From Amaranthus tricolor (lineage: Eukaryota; Streptophyta; Magnoliopsida; Caryophyllales; Amaranthaceae), in assembly GCF_026212465.1 (NCBI RefSeq), contig NC_080057.1, forward strand, positions 19,438,462 to 19,502,461: a DNA stretch of 64,000 nucleotides, written 5' to 3'. Of this stretch, positions 1 to 10,535 are shown piece after piece. The position numbers and the translations under genes were made by a program. Numbering within the stretch: position 1 is the first letter of the stretch; each line of letters begins with the position of its first letter. The notes under the pieces are model-generated. The model had not been told where the DNA came from. It made no database searches and saw nothing but the letters and a program-made list of their open reading frames with translations.

Positions 1-138
1 AATACATGTTTGAGTAGAGCCTTACTCCAACAAAGCATGGCTTGTATGAGTAGTTGGTGATATCATTTCAGCTTTGCAACACCTTACGCTCGTTCATGAG
101 GTTGAGGAAACAAATTAAACTTCTCCATCTTTTTATGA

Positions 139-240
139 ATGATTATTATACTTAATATTATTGTTCAATTAGATGACATTCTTGTTTATAGTAAAAGCAA
201 AGAAGGTCACCTAATTCATTTAAGGAGGTTGTTTAAATAA
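139..240 (+). pseudogene. Gypsy-type reverse transcriptase remnant (left arm)
   Basis: The frame ending at 240 reads a stretch with QLDDILVYSKS followed by HLIHLRRLF. This is the conserved catalytic box and following helix of Ty3/gypsy reverse transcriptases, usually YLDDILIYSKS...EHLxHLRxVF. The first residue of the box is Q, not Y. Sequence upstream is stop-riddled and a stop follows directly, so this is a dead fragment. The same fragment lies in the right arm. Confidence 0.7.
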
Positions 241-1656
241 AAATAGAGGTAAAGTTGGTATGGGAGATCAACATAAAATGAAACAAATTTTGTATGAGAC
301 TATTTTATTATAAGAAAGCCAACGATACAATATAATTTACTTTTAGTGAGATATATTTAGCGACATTTAATTTAAACACTGTTTCAAATTTCTAATAGTA
401 TATATAGTGAATTTAGTGGTATTTTATAAGACCCTTTAGTAGCATAATAAAAATTCATACTAAATCTTTTTTCGCAATATAAGATCAAACGATATTTCTC
501 ATAAATGCCACTATAGACTATAGTAACACTTACATATGCTACTAAAGACCAAATAAAGTGTTATTAAATTACTTTATACTAGAACTTAAAATAAAAACGA
601 ACTTTAGTAAACTAAAAATATAAATCAGTGGCCTTTTTTTTAATGCCACAAAATCTAATCTCACGAAAATAAATCTATTGTAGTGCCATATGATTTGTTG
701 AGTTTTATAATTGATTGTTTTGAAATTATAAGTGATTCCTTTAAAGCTATATTTAAAAAATAATAATTTTAAACTATAAATGACATTTTAATATTATAAG
801 TAATTACTTTTAAAAAAAATAAATATACATTTATTCAATACATTCGGATTTTGAGAATTTGTGGAAATAAAAGTCTTAAATGGATTGAGGACGTAAGAAG
901 TTTTTATGGACGGACCTCCTTCTAGAAAATTTGAATGAAATAATCTTATTTTTAATAAAAATTTTTTTACAATAATGCATGAATTTGCAATTAAAGCAGA
1001 ATTTATAATTTGTGTGCTTGCTATAAAAATTGTCAATCAAAACCTTATTTCATTTTAAATGCCTCATTTGCTTTTTACATGTTTGTTAATACACCTATTA
1101 AATACTTAATAGCGACAATTGTGTATAATTAATCATTATAAAATTTAATATTAATATATCTTATACTGAGACAAATGTATTAAGAATAAAATACAAATTA
1201 AGAGTGATTAATGAATAAAAACTCAAAAGCAAATGAGACATTTCAAAAGATAATATTAAATAAGCAATTTTAAAAATTTGAAAGTTTGAGGGAATTATAA
1301 GCCAACCAAATGAGTTTTATTTTTTATTTTCACTTATTTCATGTTATTCATTGGCTTTTGGCATTTGGCATTACTTGTAATTGAAATTTTGAGGGAATTA
1401 TGAGGCAACCAAAAGAGTGTTTTTTTATACTTTTTATTCGTTCTATTTTGACATTTGGCATTATGCGTAATATATTACAATGATAATGTATTACAAATAT
1501 GTTACAAGATGAAAATGTACACTATTTGTAATCCCTTTATTTATGGTCTTGATTTCTTCTTAAATCACCAAAGTAACAAAGAAGATATGGTTGTGACAAA
1601 GAATGTAGTCACTCGAAAACTCGATATTTATAGAATTCATTCATACACTTTCCTAT
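241..1656. other. Non-coding part of left arm
   Basis: This is AT-rich sequence with no recognisable gene; the mirror is 16462-17877. Around 890-970 there is a block ending in CTTCTAGAAAATTTGAA that recurs beside the short-palindrome array near 5690-5760. The 1270-1460 stretch contains two diverged copies of a GAGGGAATTATAAG.CAACCAAA motif about 100 bp apart. The short open frames here have no protein-like character. Confidence 0.5.
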
Positions 1657-2421
1657 TGTGATATTTCTCCCACAAAAGTGTTTGAGATGATGATGAAATT
1701 CACAATGAGATACAATCTACACAATCACAAAGAAGATTACAATATTAAAGACAATTATTGCAATGGATTTGTTACTTTGATGATATTTAAAGTTAATTAT
1801 ACTCTCTCAATATGATCTCATGTAAAGAAGAACAAGAACAATAAAAGTTCTTAAAGAGAGAACTCAGAAAAATGATTAGAGAATGGGATGGATTGTCCCT
1901 TAGCACACTCTCTCTATATATAGAGAGGAGTATCAATCAATGCATCTCTATGAAGCAAGTGTGTTTCATCAAGAAAGCATATGAACCAAAATGATAATTC
2001 ACCATAGCTTAGCAATTAGAATTAACCTCTCAACAAAAGTTAATCAACCATTAGTGATATTTGGACTAAAGTAACACTAGCAAATAAAACGGACAAAACT
2101 AACAAAACCGCAAAAATAACAGAACAGGGACTGGCGACTCGTCCACTGACGAGGCAACGAGTCGTCGCCCATAACGTCGACTCCTCGGCTTTTCCCCTAT
2201 AGCGAACTCGACTTCATGTTCTGTCTCATGTTGAAACATCAGAACCCAAGCGACAATTCGTCACTTATCAGACGACGAGTTGTTGTTTTCTTCTGTTTTT
2301 TGTTTTGTGTTTTTCTTTTGAGGTATTCATTTGGACTTGTAATATAGCGTATATTAGTCCCACTACTATACTTTGTGTGTAGTATATATATTCTAGGTCT
2401 ACATACTTTAAATGTTCAACA
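1657..2421 (-). mobile_element. Candidate solo LTR-like insertion (left arm)
   Basis: This block is absent from the diverged third copy of the arm (compare the junction near 22240-22280), so it looks like an insertion. On the minus strand it would run from TGTTGAACATTT to AAATATCACA, giving TG...CA ends. It contains a perfect TATA palindrome (CTCTCTATATATAGAGAG) and a GC-richer segment rich in CGACTCGTC, which resembles the Copia-like LTRs at 51.5 and 59.5 kb. I could not find a clean target-site duplication, so the ends are tentative. The mirror copy is 15697-16461. Confidence 0.35.
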
Positions 2422-2789
2422 TAATAGAACTTGTATCGATCTATTATTAATTGTTATTGGTTTCTAAATGGTAGTTAATTTATGGTTTTTTTAATGAGTA
2501 AAATAGACATTTCTCTTCTTGTCTTAAGATAAGGGTTCAAATTTAAACATCTATACAAATTATTACTAATTATAAAAAGTGATTATTTGAAAGTAAGACC
2601 TCAAAATTAAACCCTCAAACAAGTTGTAATATTATTAATGAATGTAGGTTTTGTGATATGCCATTTCAACATGTTGACAAGTAGAAATGTAAAAAAACTT
2701 GACTGTTTAACAATATTTCTTGTAGAAGTATACATGAAATCCATTTGATGGGGCAGATTTGATGGAAGCCATGCATTACTTTTATTTGA

Positions 2790-4284
2790 TCATGGAGATA
2801 CATTCAACTTCTTGCACCTCTCTCTGCATGAATGCAAGCAAATCTCCGACTGCTTCTCATCTGTAGTAAAAACCAAAAATATAAAGCCATCAACAATAAA
2901 GTATAAATATTTTTTAAAAAAACTCAGCACAAATAGAGGGAGAGTTCAAATGTGTGGAGGGATACTATAATTATCACAGAAATAACTAATTTTAACACGC
3001 TAAAAGTTAATATAAATAAGTGATGACCTTTTAGTTATTATGTTAGACAAATGAGGTTATTTTACACCAAAAAATATTATTTTAAAATAAAATATTTTGT
3101 AAAATTTTCATTTGAGAAAAATGAGAAAACAAATAAGAACTGAGAGAATTTATTTACATTTTTTATTATTATCACTTTATTTCTAATTGCAAACTTTCGA
3201 TTTTGTCACCTGCGTTTATTCTCGACCTATTTTCGTTGAATATATTATGCTCATCAATTTAGCATTGATAGTCGGTATTTAATAGTAGAAACGATAATGA
3301 AAAGTTCGTGTAATATGGTTATGCTTATTTTCGTTCGGTCATCTTATTTTATTCACCAACTTCATTCCAAGACATTGCCATCTAAAAATTTAGTATTAGA
3401 TGGTAATGGAAAATTATAAACAAGGAAGCATAATGAAAGTTCTATTACTATAGGAGTATCATATTACATGTAATAAAAATTTGCACTTCAAGTTATTTTT
3501 GTATCAACAACCAAACGAACTATAAATGTAAAAAAGATTTTTCTAAAAAATTGAGCAGAAAGTAAAAACGGAAAATGTTAAAGGTTGTGAATTAAAATAT
3601 TTAGACATATTCTTTATTAAGACCGTCTCACCGTGAGATGACTTAATATGGACTGGCCCTGTGATACCCTAGATTTATCGTTAAAAAGATTGATAAACTA
3701 CTTATATCAACAAGATGCATTTCCTTTTCTAGAGAGCCCATTTGCTAAAAACTTCACAGTTAAACGTGCTTGGTGGGGAGTAATCTTAGAATGGGTGACC
3801 TCTTAAGAAGTTATTCTTGGTGCGCACGAGTAAGGCTAAAGTGCGCTGGAAAGACTTATATTGGTCTATGGGCTAGTCTACAATCACCATGAGTATCACC
3901 AGCGGTCAGAGGGGCCGGGTGTTACAGGCCCAATTTAAATTTATTAATATTTTATGAAAAAAAACAGTTTTATTTAGTTAACTTCTATATAAGTTCAACT
4001 TTAAGCTGCTTATATGAATTTGTGTCACGATCAACTTTGTGAAATACTTAATGTAATTACAAAGGTGGAAGAATAGAAATAAGAAATAATTAATTACCAA
4101 GGAGACTGGATGTGCACTTCCCAACACAATTATTTTTGTTGTGAACATTTGAAGCATCATTCTCAAAATTACAAGACTTTAAACACCTTTCAAAACAAAC
4201 TTTATTGAATGGCTCACATTTAGGCACAAAATTGCACAATATTAGTACCACTAAACATAAGATCATTATTCCTCTCATTTTCAT
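2790..4284 (-). CDS. Small secreted cysteine-rich peptide, thionin-like (left-arm copy)
   Basis: There are two coding exons, 4098-4284 and 2790-2860, with a GT-AG intron of 1237 bp (2861-4097) split in phase 1, giving 85 residues. Residues 1-23 form a hydrophobic signal peptide (LCLVVLILC core), so the product should enter the secretory pathway. The mature part has a symmetric cysteine pattern: C30-x3-C34-x3-C38, then C53-x3-C57, then C70-x3-C74-x3-C78, plus C23 near the cleavage site. CX3C repeats recall thionin-like and alpha-hairpinin defence peptides, but I do not recognise a named family. The intron holds a 5S-containing solo LTR. This copy is the mirror image of the right-arm gene, so the two products are identical. 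The function is inferred from pattern only. Confidence 0.72.
3660..3926 (+). mobile_element. Cassandra-type (5S-containing) solo LTR (left arm)
   Basis: The 267-bp unit runs from TGTGATACCC to GGGTGTTACA (TG...CA) and is flanked by a perfect 5-bp target duplication GGCCC (3655-3659 and 3927-3931). Its middle (about 3740-3820) closely follows the 3' half of plant 5S rRNA: AACTTCACAGTTAA, CGTGCTTGG, GTAATCTTAGAATGGGTGACC. These match the A-box and C-box of the 5S internal promoter. Cassandra TRIM elements are known to carry 5S sequence in their LTRs. Only one LTR is present, so this is a solo LTR left by recombination. It sits in the intron of the peptide gene, antisense to it. Confidence 0.88.
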
Positions 4285-5337
4285 TTTCTTTAAGATTATC
4301 TTATTTCTTTTGTTGATTGAATCCTTTGTAATGTTTTACTCTTTTCTTGGGATATTTTATTTTGGGTTAACTCATTTATAATAATGCAACATCAAATAGG
4401 GGTTGATTTTATAAATCCTTTACAATTATTTGTTGTGATTTGTGTGTGCTAAGATTTATGTATATGGGTGTGTTATAATTGTGCAAGATTTTTATTTATT
4501 TCTCTAATTCATTGTATTTTTGATTCTTTTTACAAAAATTCTTTTAACATATGGAATAATATATGATCACACATTCACACTTGATATAATACACACATTA
4601 TGCAACCTTGAATTTTTTAAACAATCTTTTATATAATTAAATGATTTCTCTCATTCCCTTTACAATATCTTTTGTTAATCTCATTCTTTGTAAATTTTCT
4701 TTTCTTTAGAATCTTAGAAATCTTTTTGAAGTATTTTTTATGATTTGTGTTTATTAAGATTCATAGGTTTATAATTTTGTAGATTCTTATTTGTTTCTTT
4801 TATGAGTGGTTGTATAAATTTATTTCAAATATGAAATTCATTTGGATCATGTAATATAAGATCACACATGATACAATACACTGTACACACATTATATAAT
4901 CAAATCTTTAGGATTTCAAATTTATGAATATTTTATCGTTACAATCTTGGCTGAAGGTGGGGGGCCTATTTATTTGTCACAATGCATATTTTTTTCTTAG
5001 CGGGTGGAACCCGCAACCAATAGACTTTTTATTTTAATAAATTTTTAGATAAATAATTAGATTACAACAACTTACAATAAAAAAACCAGCACTGTTAACT
5101 TAGAAACGTAATTTAATCACATATTTTCAATAATAATAGCGATAAAAATATAAAACAAAGCTCTCTACATTCAACATTTTATGGTTAAAGTTCCAGAACT
5201 ATAATAACAAAAAAATTTCTTAAAGTCCAAACAAACAACTAGCAATTGCAATGAAATCTATCATTGCAAACATACACTTAGCTTGCAGTAAAAGATGGTA
5301 CTTAATTAGAAAATTTAGGTTGATAGTCGTTCTATTA
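4285..5337. other. Upstream region of the left-arm peptide gene
   Basis: This AT-rich flank has no coding signal. It contains several CACACATTATA / GATCACACA motifs (for example near 4565-4605 and 4855-4900) that look like diverged copies of a roughly 300-bp unit (4310-4610 and 4620-4920). A local tandem duplication of the promoter region is therefore likely. The mirror is 12781-13833. Confidence 0.45.
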
Positions 5338-5545
5338 TAATGCTAACTCTAATGATCAATTTTAATAGGTTATAATACCAACTCTAATAGGTTATAATAC
5401 CAATTTCAATAGGTTATAACACCAACGACAAATAAGTTTTAATACCAACTCTAAGTACCAACTTTAATGGGTTGTAACACCAACTAAAAATACTTATAAC
5501 TTTAATAGGTTATAATACCAACTTCAATAGGTTATAACACTAAAA
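5338..5545. repeat. Tandem repeat of about 24 bp (left arm)
   Basis: The unit is approximately AATAGGTTATAATACCAACTTC, repeated about eight times with substitutions and small length changes. The mirror array is 12573-12780, whose reverse-complement unit reads TTGGTATTATAACCTATT. Confidence 0.8.
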
Positions 5546-5819
5546 CCAAATTGAGTCACACATCGCGCATTTTTTTTGTAGTAATAATGGGCTGACCCAT
5601 TTGAGACGCATCTCTTATAAAGATGGTCTCGAGTAAGAATTTTTGTTTGTGAAAATGAAAGAAGTCTAAGAGCTGGCCCAACAAAAGTGCATGAGGTACG
5701 TAGGAAGTTTTTGTGGACCGGCCTCCTTCTAGAAAATTTGAAAGAAAAAGTCTTATTTTTAAAAAAACTTTTAAATAAGCTTTAAAAATTTTTAATTCTC
5801 AAAATAAGCATCACCATGT

Positions 5820-6060
5820 CAAAGTTGAGGTTAGATATTTGTTCGTTGTTACTAATAGCAAACAAAGAAGCTGGTCAAAAACGTCAAAACTCTTTGTTCG
5901 CAGTTAGTTCGCTGGTAATAATAGCGAACCAAGAGGTGATGTTTTTTTGTCCTTTTAATCGTTATGAAATTGTCTTTCTTTTATCGCTTTTAATAACAGT
6001 GAACAAAGTTGTGGTAAATCTTTTTTCTCTTATTCGCTGTTAATAAAAACGAACAAACCC
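5820..6060. repeat. Array of short imperfect palindromes, type A (left arm)
   Basis: Four units resemble TTTGTTCGCTGTTA-n-TAACAGCGAACAAAG, at about 5837-5866, 5893-5930, 5972-6010 and 6024-6053. They are separated by 17-45 bp T-rich or GTCAAA-containing spacers. A flank at 5690-5800 (CCTCCTTCTAGAAAATTTGAA, AATAAGCTT, AATTCTCAAAATAAGC) recurs near other arrays. The open frame across this block is a by-product of the repeat. The mirror copy is 12058-12298. Confidence 0.7.
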
Positions 6061-6548
6061 TAATTTTAAACTCAAATACGGATCGAAGACACTTATAAAA
6101 TTAAAAGTTTGTTAAGCTTGGGAACTTTTTTTTAACAAAAACTCAATTTCATTCAATTTTTACGCTATCTTCTATGGGTGGTTCATTAAGAAATTTTTAC
6201 CATCGAGGTAACAAATACAATTTTAGATACTTTGCTGGTAGACTTGTTGGTAATTCCAAAAAGACAACAGAAGTATTGTTGTCTTGAAGTACTCCATCTA
6301 CTATGACCAAAAAAAGTTAGATGATATATAAGACTTGAGATACATAAAATAAAATAAGAATCGAATGTACATTAAAATTTCACCTTGTTGCTATCTACTA
6401 ATGATGTGCATGTGTGTAAATATATGTGTCTTCTACTATTGTTCATAGAATTGATCTACGATTTTATGATTTTACGATCCATAAACAGGTGAGTGATCTA
6501 AATCGTAGTAGGAATCGTAATAATTGTAGAATCTTACATCTTAACTGG

Positions 6549-6702
6549 TGTAACACCCCGGCCCCATCGAACTGTTGGTGACTACCTATTGAGATTGTAT
6601 ACAGTTCATTTGTGTGCGTCGGGGAAAACATCTTAGGTTGTCACCCATCCTAAGATTATTTCCCACCAAACACGCTTAACTGTGAAGTTTTTAGCAAATG
6701 GG
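6549..6702 (-). mobile_element. Truncated Cassandra-type LTR at the left arm/spacer boundary
   Basis: On the minus strand this is the 3' part of a 5S-containing LTR, ending at TGTAACACCCC (plus strand, 6549). It includes the 5S-like stretch with AGTTAAGCGTG and GGATGGGTGAC (about 6640-6690). At 6702 it stops abruptly at unrelated sequence. Bases 6549-6622 are identical to the right-arm LTR, while 6623-6702 differ from it at roughly ten positions. The palindrome boundary therefore falls inside this LTR. Confidence 0.8.
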
Positions 6703-6856
6703 GAAAACAAGTGAGTGATATTTTTTTTTTTTTCAAAATATCTCATAATATTCATATATTTCCTCTTTATGCATACTATCCATGCATTCATATTTTTGTT
6801 ATATTTCGCCTTATAACAAGATGTAATTAATAAATAGAAATAACAAATAAGCAATA

Positions 6857-7573
6857 TTATTGCCACAAATTCATGTCAAAATAACATTTAGTACCATCCT
6901 CGTCCATTTCATTATTCCAATTATACCCTCTCTTTAAGGAAGGTGGCGTAAGAAGCATACCAACAGCCATACTATCAATGAATGTAGGCATGTTAAATAT
7001 GGCTTCTTCATCAAAATATGAAAACTCATTGTACTTATTCTCTACACCCTCCTTCAAACTCTTCCCCTCATTGTTTGGGGAACTCTCATCCATGATCTCA
7101 CTCTTATGATCATTTTGACAGGAGGACGAGAAAGACTGAAAATCTGACCTAGTGGCTTGTAAGGCAGCTAGCCTGATATCTCGAGCTGAGATTGACTTAG
7201 CTCGAGGAACAAGCCACGCGGAGTCGGGGAAGTTAAGAGTTGCTTTATCTCCTCTAAGGGTTAAAGCTGCAACATCGTGTGCTCTAGCTGCTAACTCGGC
7301 TGTAGAATAAGTTCCTAGCCATATTCGGCTTTTCTTATTAGGTTCGTGTACTTCACATACCCACTTTCCACTATCTGATCTCTCTCGAACACCATGAAAG
7401 ATTGGATGGCGTTTTTCTTTGAACTTTTTTCGACCAGCCCTCCACTTTTGTGCTGGGCTTGTAGAAACAATATTATTGAGATTATCGGGCGAATTCAGGG
7501 TTAATGTATGGTTAGTCTCGTCACCACTAGATTGAGGGGAGCATATTAATCGGGATGAAACTTGTGTGTTCAT
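6857..7573 (-). CDS. DREB1/CBF-type AP2/ERF transcription factor
   Basis: This is an intronless gene for 238 residues. The single AP2/ERF domain spans about residues 58-115, with [15 protein letters not shown], the [17 protein letters not shown] block and LNFPDSAW. The CBF/DREB1 hallmarks flank it: [13 protein letters not shown] just before (45-57) and DSAWL just after (117-121). The C-terminus is acidic and ends in NLWQ, close to the LWSY-type end of CBF proteins. Such proteins bind CCGAC (CRT/DRE) promoter elements in the nucleus and switch on cold- or drought-response genes. A TATA element lies about 70 bp upstream of the start. It is the only intact gene in the palindrome spacer and is single-copy here. 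The DSAWL in place of DSAWR is a slight departure from the usual signature. Confidence 0.93.
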   Translation of the reverse strand: MNTQVSSRLICSPQSSGDETNHTLTLNSPDNLNNIVSTSPAQKWRAGRKKFKEKRHPIFHGVRERSDSGKWVCEVHEPNKKSRIWLGTYSTAELAARAHDVAALTLRGDKATLNFPDSAWLVPRAKSISARDIRLAALQATRSDFQSFSSSCQNDHKSEIMDESSPNNEGKSLKEGVENKYNEFSYFDEEAIFNMPTFIDSMAVGMLLTPPSLKRGYNWNNEMDEDGTKCYFDMNLWQ

Positions 7574-7641
7574 TATAGATGTTATTTGTGAGGAAAATTA
7601 ATGGGTTGTGGAGATTAATTCAAGTGTTTTAATGAGGAATA

Positions 7642-7651
7642 TATTTATATA
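7642..7651 (-). promoter_or_regulatory. TATA box of the DREB1/CBF gene
   Basis: On the minus strand this reads TATATAAATA, 69 bp upstream of the start codon. That distance fits a core promoter with a 5' leader of about 40 bp. Confidence 0.55.
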
Positions 7652-7699
7652 TGTATGAAATTTTGGTTAGCTAAGCATGAGAACATATTTTTATGGTGC

Positions 7700-8087
7700 A
7701 CGTGGGAAAATGGGATTGCGAGCCAAAAAAATCTTAATATTTTGTTTTTTAGCTTATAACGGCGGAGTTATGAATATAAAAAGGACGGTGGAAGACTTGT
7801 TCTGAGGATTGCGAATTTGTGAACCGTATTTTGGAACTTGGAAGTTTCGAATGTTTAACCAAACAGGAAAAGCGTCTTGACGCCGCGTCTGGACAATTTC
7901 TACTAACATAGACAAACGTGAATATAGTCACAAATAACAAGTTTACAAATAAAACACGGTGAAACCATTTGATCCAATGTACATTTATTGTCTGGGCAAT
8001 TATATTACATACTACATAAGACATGTGAAGAGATTCATTTTCATTTTCATTATGTTACTTAAAACTTAAGTAATTATATGAAGTCAT
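7700..8087. other. Upstream region of the DREB1/CBF gene
   Basis: There is no gene here. The 91-residue minus-strand frame at 7749-8024 lacks protein-like features. This stretch, bounded by the TA microsatellite, is the likely regulatory region of the DREB1/CBF gene. I did not find a cold-regulation element clear enough to report. Confidence 0.4.
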
Positions 8088-8089
8088 TA

Positions 8090-8237
<148 letters not shown>

Positions 8238-8287
8238 CTTTATTGTTGTTTACATATAAGACAAATGAAGTGACATTAATATTTTAT

Positions 8288-8505
8288 ACTCCTTTCATCC
8301 CATTGAATTTGAAGCATTTTCCATTTTTATCCTTCCTACTTAAATTGCATCATTTCTATTTTTGGACATTGACCCACCACTTTCTTTTAATCTCATTTAT
8401 ACATTTTAACTTTTTTTTAATTTCATTCACACAATTCATTCTCTCTCTTTATTTATTACCACTTTCTTAAAAATCTTCCTCTTTCTCTTTGATTTAATTC
8501 TATCA
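8288..8505. repeat. Dispersed repeat, CCCATTGAATTTGAAGCATTT family
   Basis: This block (CCCATTGAATTTGAAGCATT, TTTTTGGACA, TTACCAC.TTCTTAAAAATC, TCTCTTTGAT) is found again in the same order at 24632-24827. It looks like a decayed MITE, probably Stowaway-like by its ACTCC.T start, but the ends are not clear. Confidence 0.55.
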
Positions 8506-8609
8506 CGATAGATGAGTTATAAAATATGTATAGTCAAAAAATCATTTAGTTTGTCATTTTTTCATCACATTTGTATTTTCTCTACAACACCATTTTTTAC
8601 ACCATAAAC

Positions 8610-8853
8610 AGGGTCGGTTTTAGGCTATTCAGGGTAGTCGACTGCCTAGGGCCCAAAAAATAAGGAGCCTCAAATATAAATAGTTCTATAGAGGTCTTAG
8701 CAACACCTTTTAAGTGATTTATTTGCAAACCTTTTTTATATTTGATGTAATATAATATTACAATACATTTTATCTTTTAATATAATGAATAGCCTCATTT
8801 TAAAAGACATCGTAAAAATTAATAGAGCCTCTAAAATCTTTGTTCTGCCCCTG
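8610..8853. mobile_element. hAT-type MITE with 8-bp target duplication
   Basis: The 244-bp element starts CAGGGTCGG and ends CTGCCCCTG, which are imperfect inverted ends. It is flanked by the perfect 8-bp direct repeat ACCATAAA (8602-8609 and 8854-8861). The 8-bp duplication and CAGGG ends are typical of hAT-derived MITEs. It has no coding capacity. Confidence 0.88.
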
Positions 8854-9319
8854 ACCATAAAACAATAAAAAAGTAGGTTTCTTATTTTGTACTAGTATAT
8901 GCGTGATTTGTGGACCAACATTAAGGGAACTACATTTGACGTTTGATTATCTTTATTTTAGTATATTTCATACTCGATTATATAACGTAGAATTCATGCA
9001 CAACAAAATTATGATATTCTAACTATATTTAATAATTCAAATTATGATATGCATGCGATCCTGTTAAGATATTAAGAAATAATTTTTTGTAATTCTACTT
9101 TACGCAAGGCTATATCTGATATTTATTTATTCCTCAACCAAAAAATTGTTGCAATGTATATTATTATTAGTAGAAGATCTAATTGTTCGTAATTATATGT
9201 AGATATGAAGGTGAATGACTTTCATATGAATGTCAATGTCGTTATGCCAAATTGAGTTTAGTAATTTATTGTTCAAGGAAGATTTGCCAAATAGTAATGG
9301 AATAAAACGTTATCTACTA

Positions 9320-9691
9320 CTCCCTCCATTTTTTTTTATCTTCCACATGCATTATTATAACGGGTAGTTTCAAAAGTTCTTCTACTTTTGAATACTTTTC
9401 TATTTTTAGAAAGTTTTTATCCCACTTTTACCCCTTAAAACCTCTCATTTTCTTTTAATGTACCCTTTTTTTTTATTTATAATTATTTTCTCTCTCATAC
9501 TTTTAATACAATCATTATTTCACACTACTATTTAATTAAAATAATACCCACTACAACCTCATACTTCCAATATAATAATTACTTCACCCTACTATTTAAT
9601 TAAAATAATACCCACTACAACTTAAAGATTCTATCTTCCTTAATATGTGTAAAAAAACTCAAAGTGGAAGATCAAAAAAGAACGAAGGGAG
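9320..9691. mobile_element. Stowaway-type MITE
   Basis: The 372-bp element has ends CTCCCTCC.TTTTTTT...ATCTTCCAC and GTGGAAGAT...CGAAGGGAG, forming inverted repeats flanked by TA on both sides. This is the classic signature of Tc1/mariner-derived Stowaway elements. Confidence 0.85.
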
Positions 9692-10373
9692 TACATAATA
9701 TATACCGTGGTTTTTAAAATATACAGCATACAGATGATATATATTTTATGTATTGTCAAATTTAAATGAGTATACTCATTAATTTGTAAACCCTTTAGCA
9801 AATTTTATGTTTATTTTATTTTTTTACCAACACCATAAACTATAATCATTTTATTTTACGTATAAAGAGAAGTATGATTAATATTTTTAAAAGATGTAAA
9901 GACATCTTTCAGAGTTTTTAAATAATCCTAAACAAGTCGTAAGCAAATACAATGAGCTAAAATTTATACGTGAATGTATTGGCTTATTGACATCTCTAAA
10001 TTTCCACCATTTTCGAATAATTAATTATTATGCATTATATTTGCAATATCTATACATAAATACTTCAAATATAATTTATTATATTTGTCTATCAAACGAG
10101 CTCTAAATGGATAAAAAAATGTACCTAAAAGAATTTTCAAACAAATGCTTACTTAGGATCAATGTTTCATCAATTTTATCAATAAGAAAATAACATGAAA
10201 TACTTCGTGAAAATTTATAGTAAAAATCATTTTTATAAACATTATATTCTAACTACAATCAAACATGATGCTAATGTCTATTGCTGAAATGCTCTGTTAA
10301 GGTTGATTTTTATAAGACAAGTCATCACTAAACCTTTAGTTTTGATTAATAACTTCATAACAATAACACAAAT
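9692..10373. other. Spacer region without recognisable genes
   Basis: This is AT-rich sequence with stops in all frames. I see no gene, no RNA gene and no clear repeat structure. Confidence 0.5.
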
Positions 10374-10535
10374 TCTTAAGTGAGACGATCTAATGGTAAG
10401 ATCAGATCTATTGCACAAACTTATATATATTTAGTGTGTTAAAGTAATCACTTATAATTTTAAAATGATCAATATAGAAATAAACTAATTATATGAGTTT
10501 ATCTCAGTAGTGAGATATTCTTATAGTAATACAAG
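10374..10535. mobile_element. MITE of the TCTTAAATGAGACGG family (diverged copy)
   Basis: It begins TCTTAAGTGAGACGATCT and ends near AATACAAGA. It holds the internal AAAGTAATCACTTATAATTTTAAAATGATCA stretch shared, in pieces, with the copies at 30262-30505 and 46898-47725. The ends are degraded. Confidence 0.6.

Larger units (their letters stand above)
1..6622. repeat. Left arm of a giant inverted repeat (palindrome)
   Basis: This arm reads as the reverse complement of 11496-18117, with paired coordinates always summing to 18118. I compared several stretches directly (around 1-60, 600-660, 2100-2160, 3060-3120, 6549-6622) and found no mismatch, including equal homopolymer lengths. Five open frames scattered along the arms also translate identically. 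The first mismatch at the inner end is at 6623. The outer end is not visible because base 1 still pairs with 18117. I did not compare every base, so 'near-perfect' is the safe wording. Confidence 0.95.

Noticed and set aside
3740..3820. Possible 5S rRNA gene
   Set aside because: Only the 3' half resembles 5S rRNA. It is embedded in a TG...CA unit with a 5-bp target duplication, so it is the 5S part of a Cassandra-type LTR.
5816..6043. 75-residue open frame, identical in both arms
   Set aside because: It runs through the short-palindrome array and its Leu/Ile-rich sequence follows from the repeat. Identity between arms reflects the palindrome, not protein constraint.
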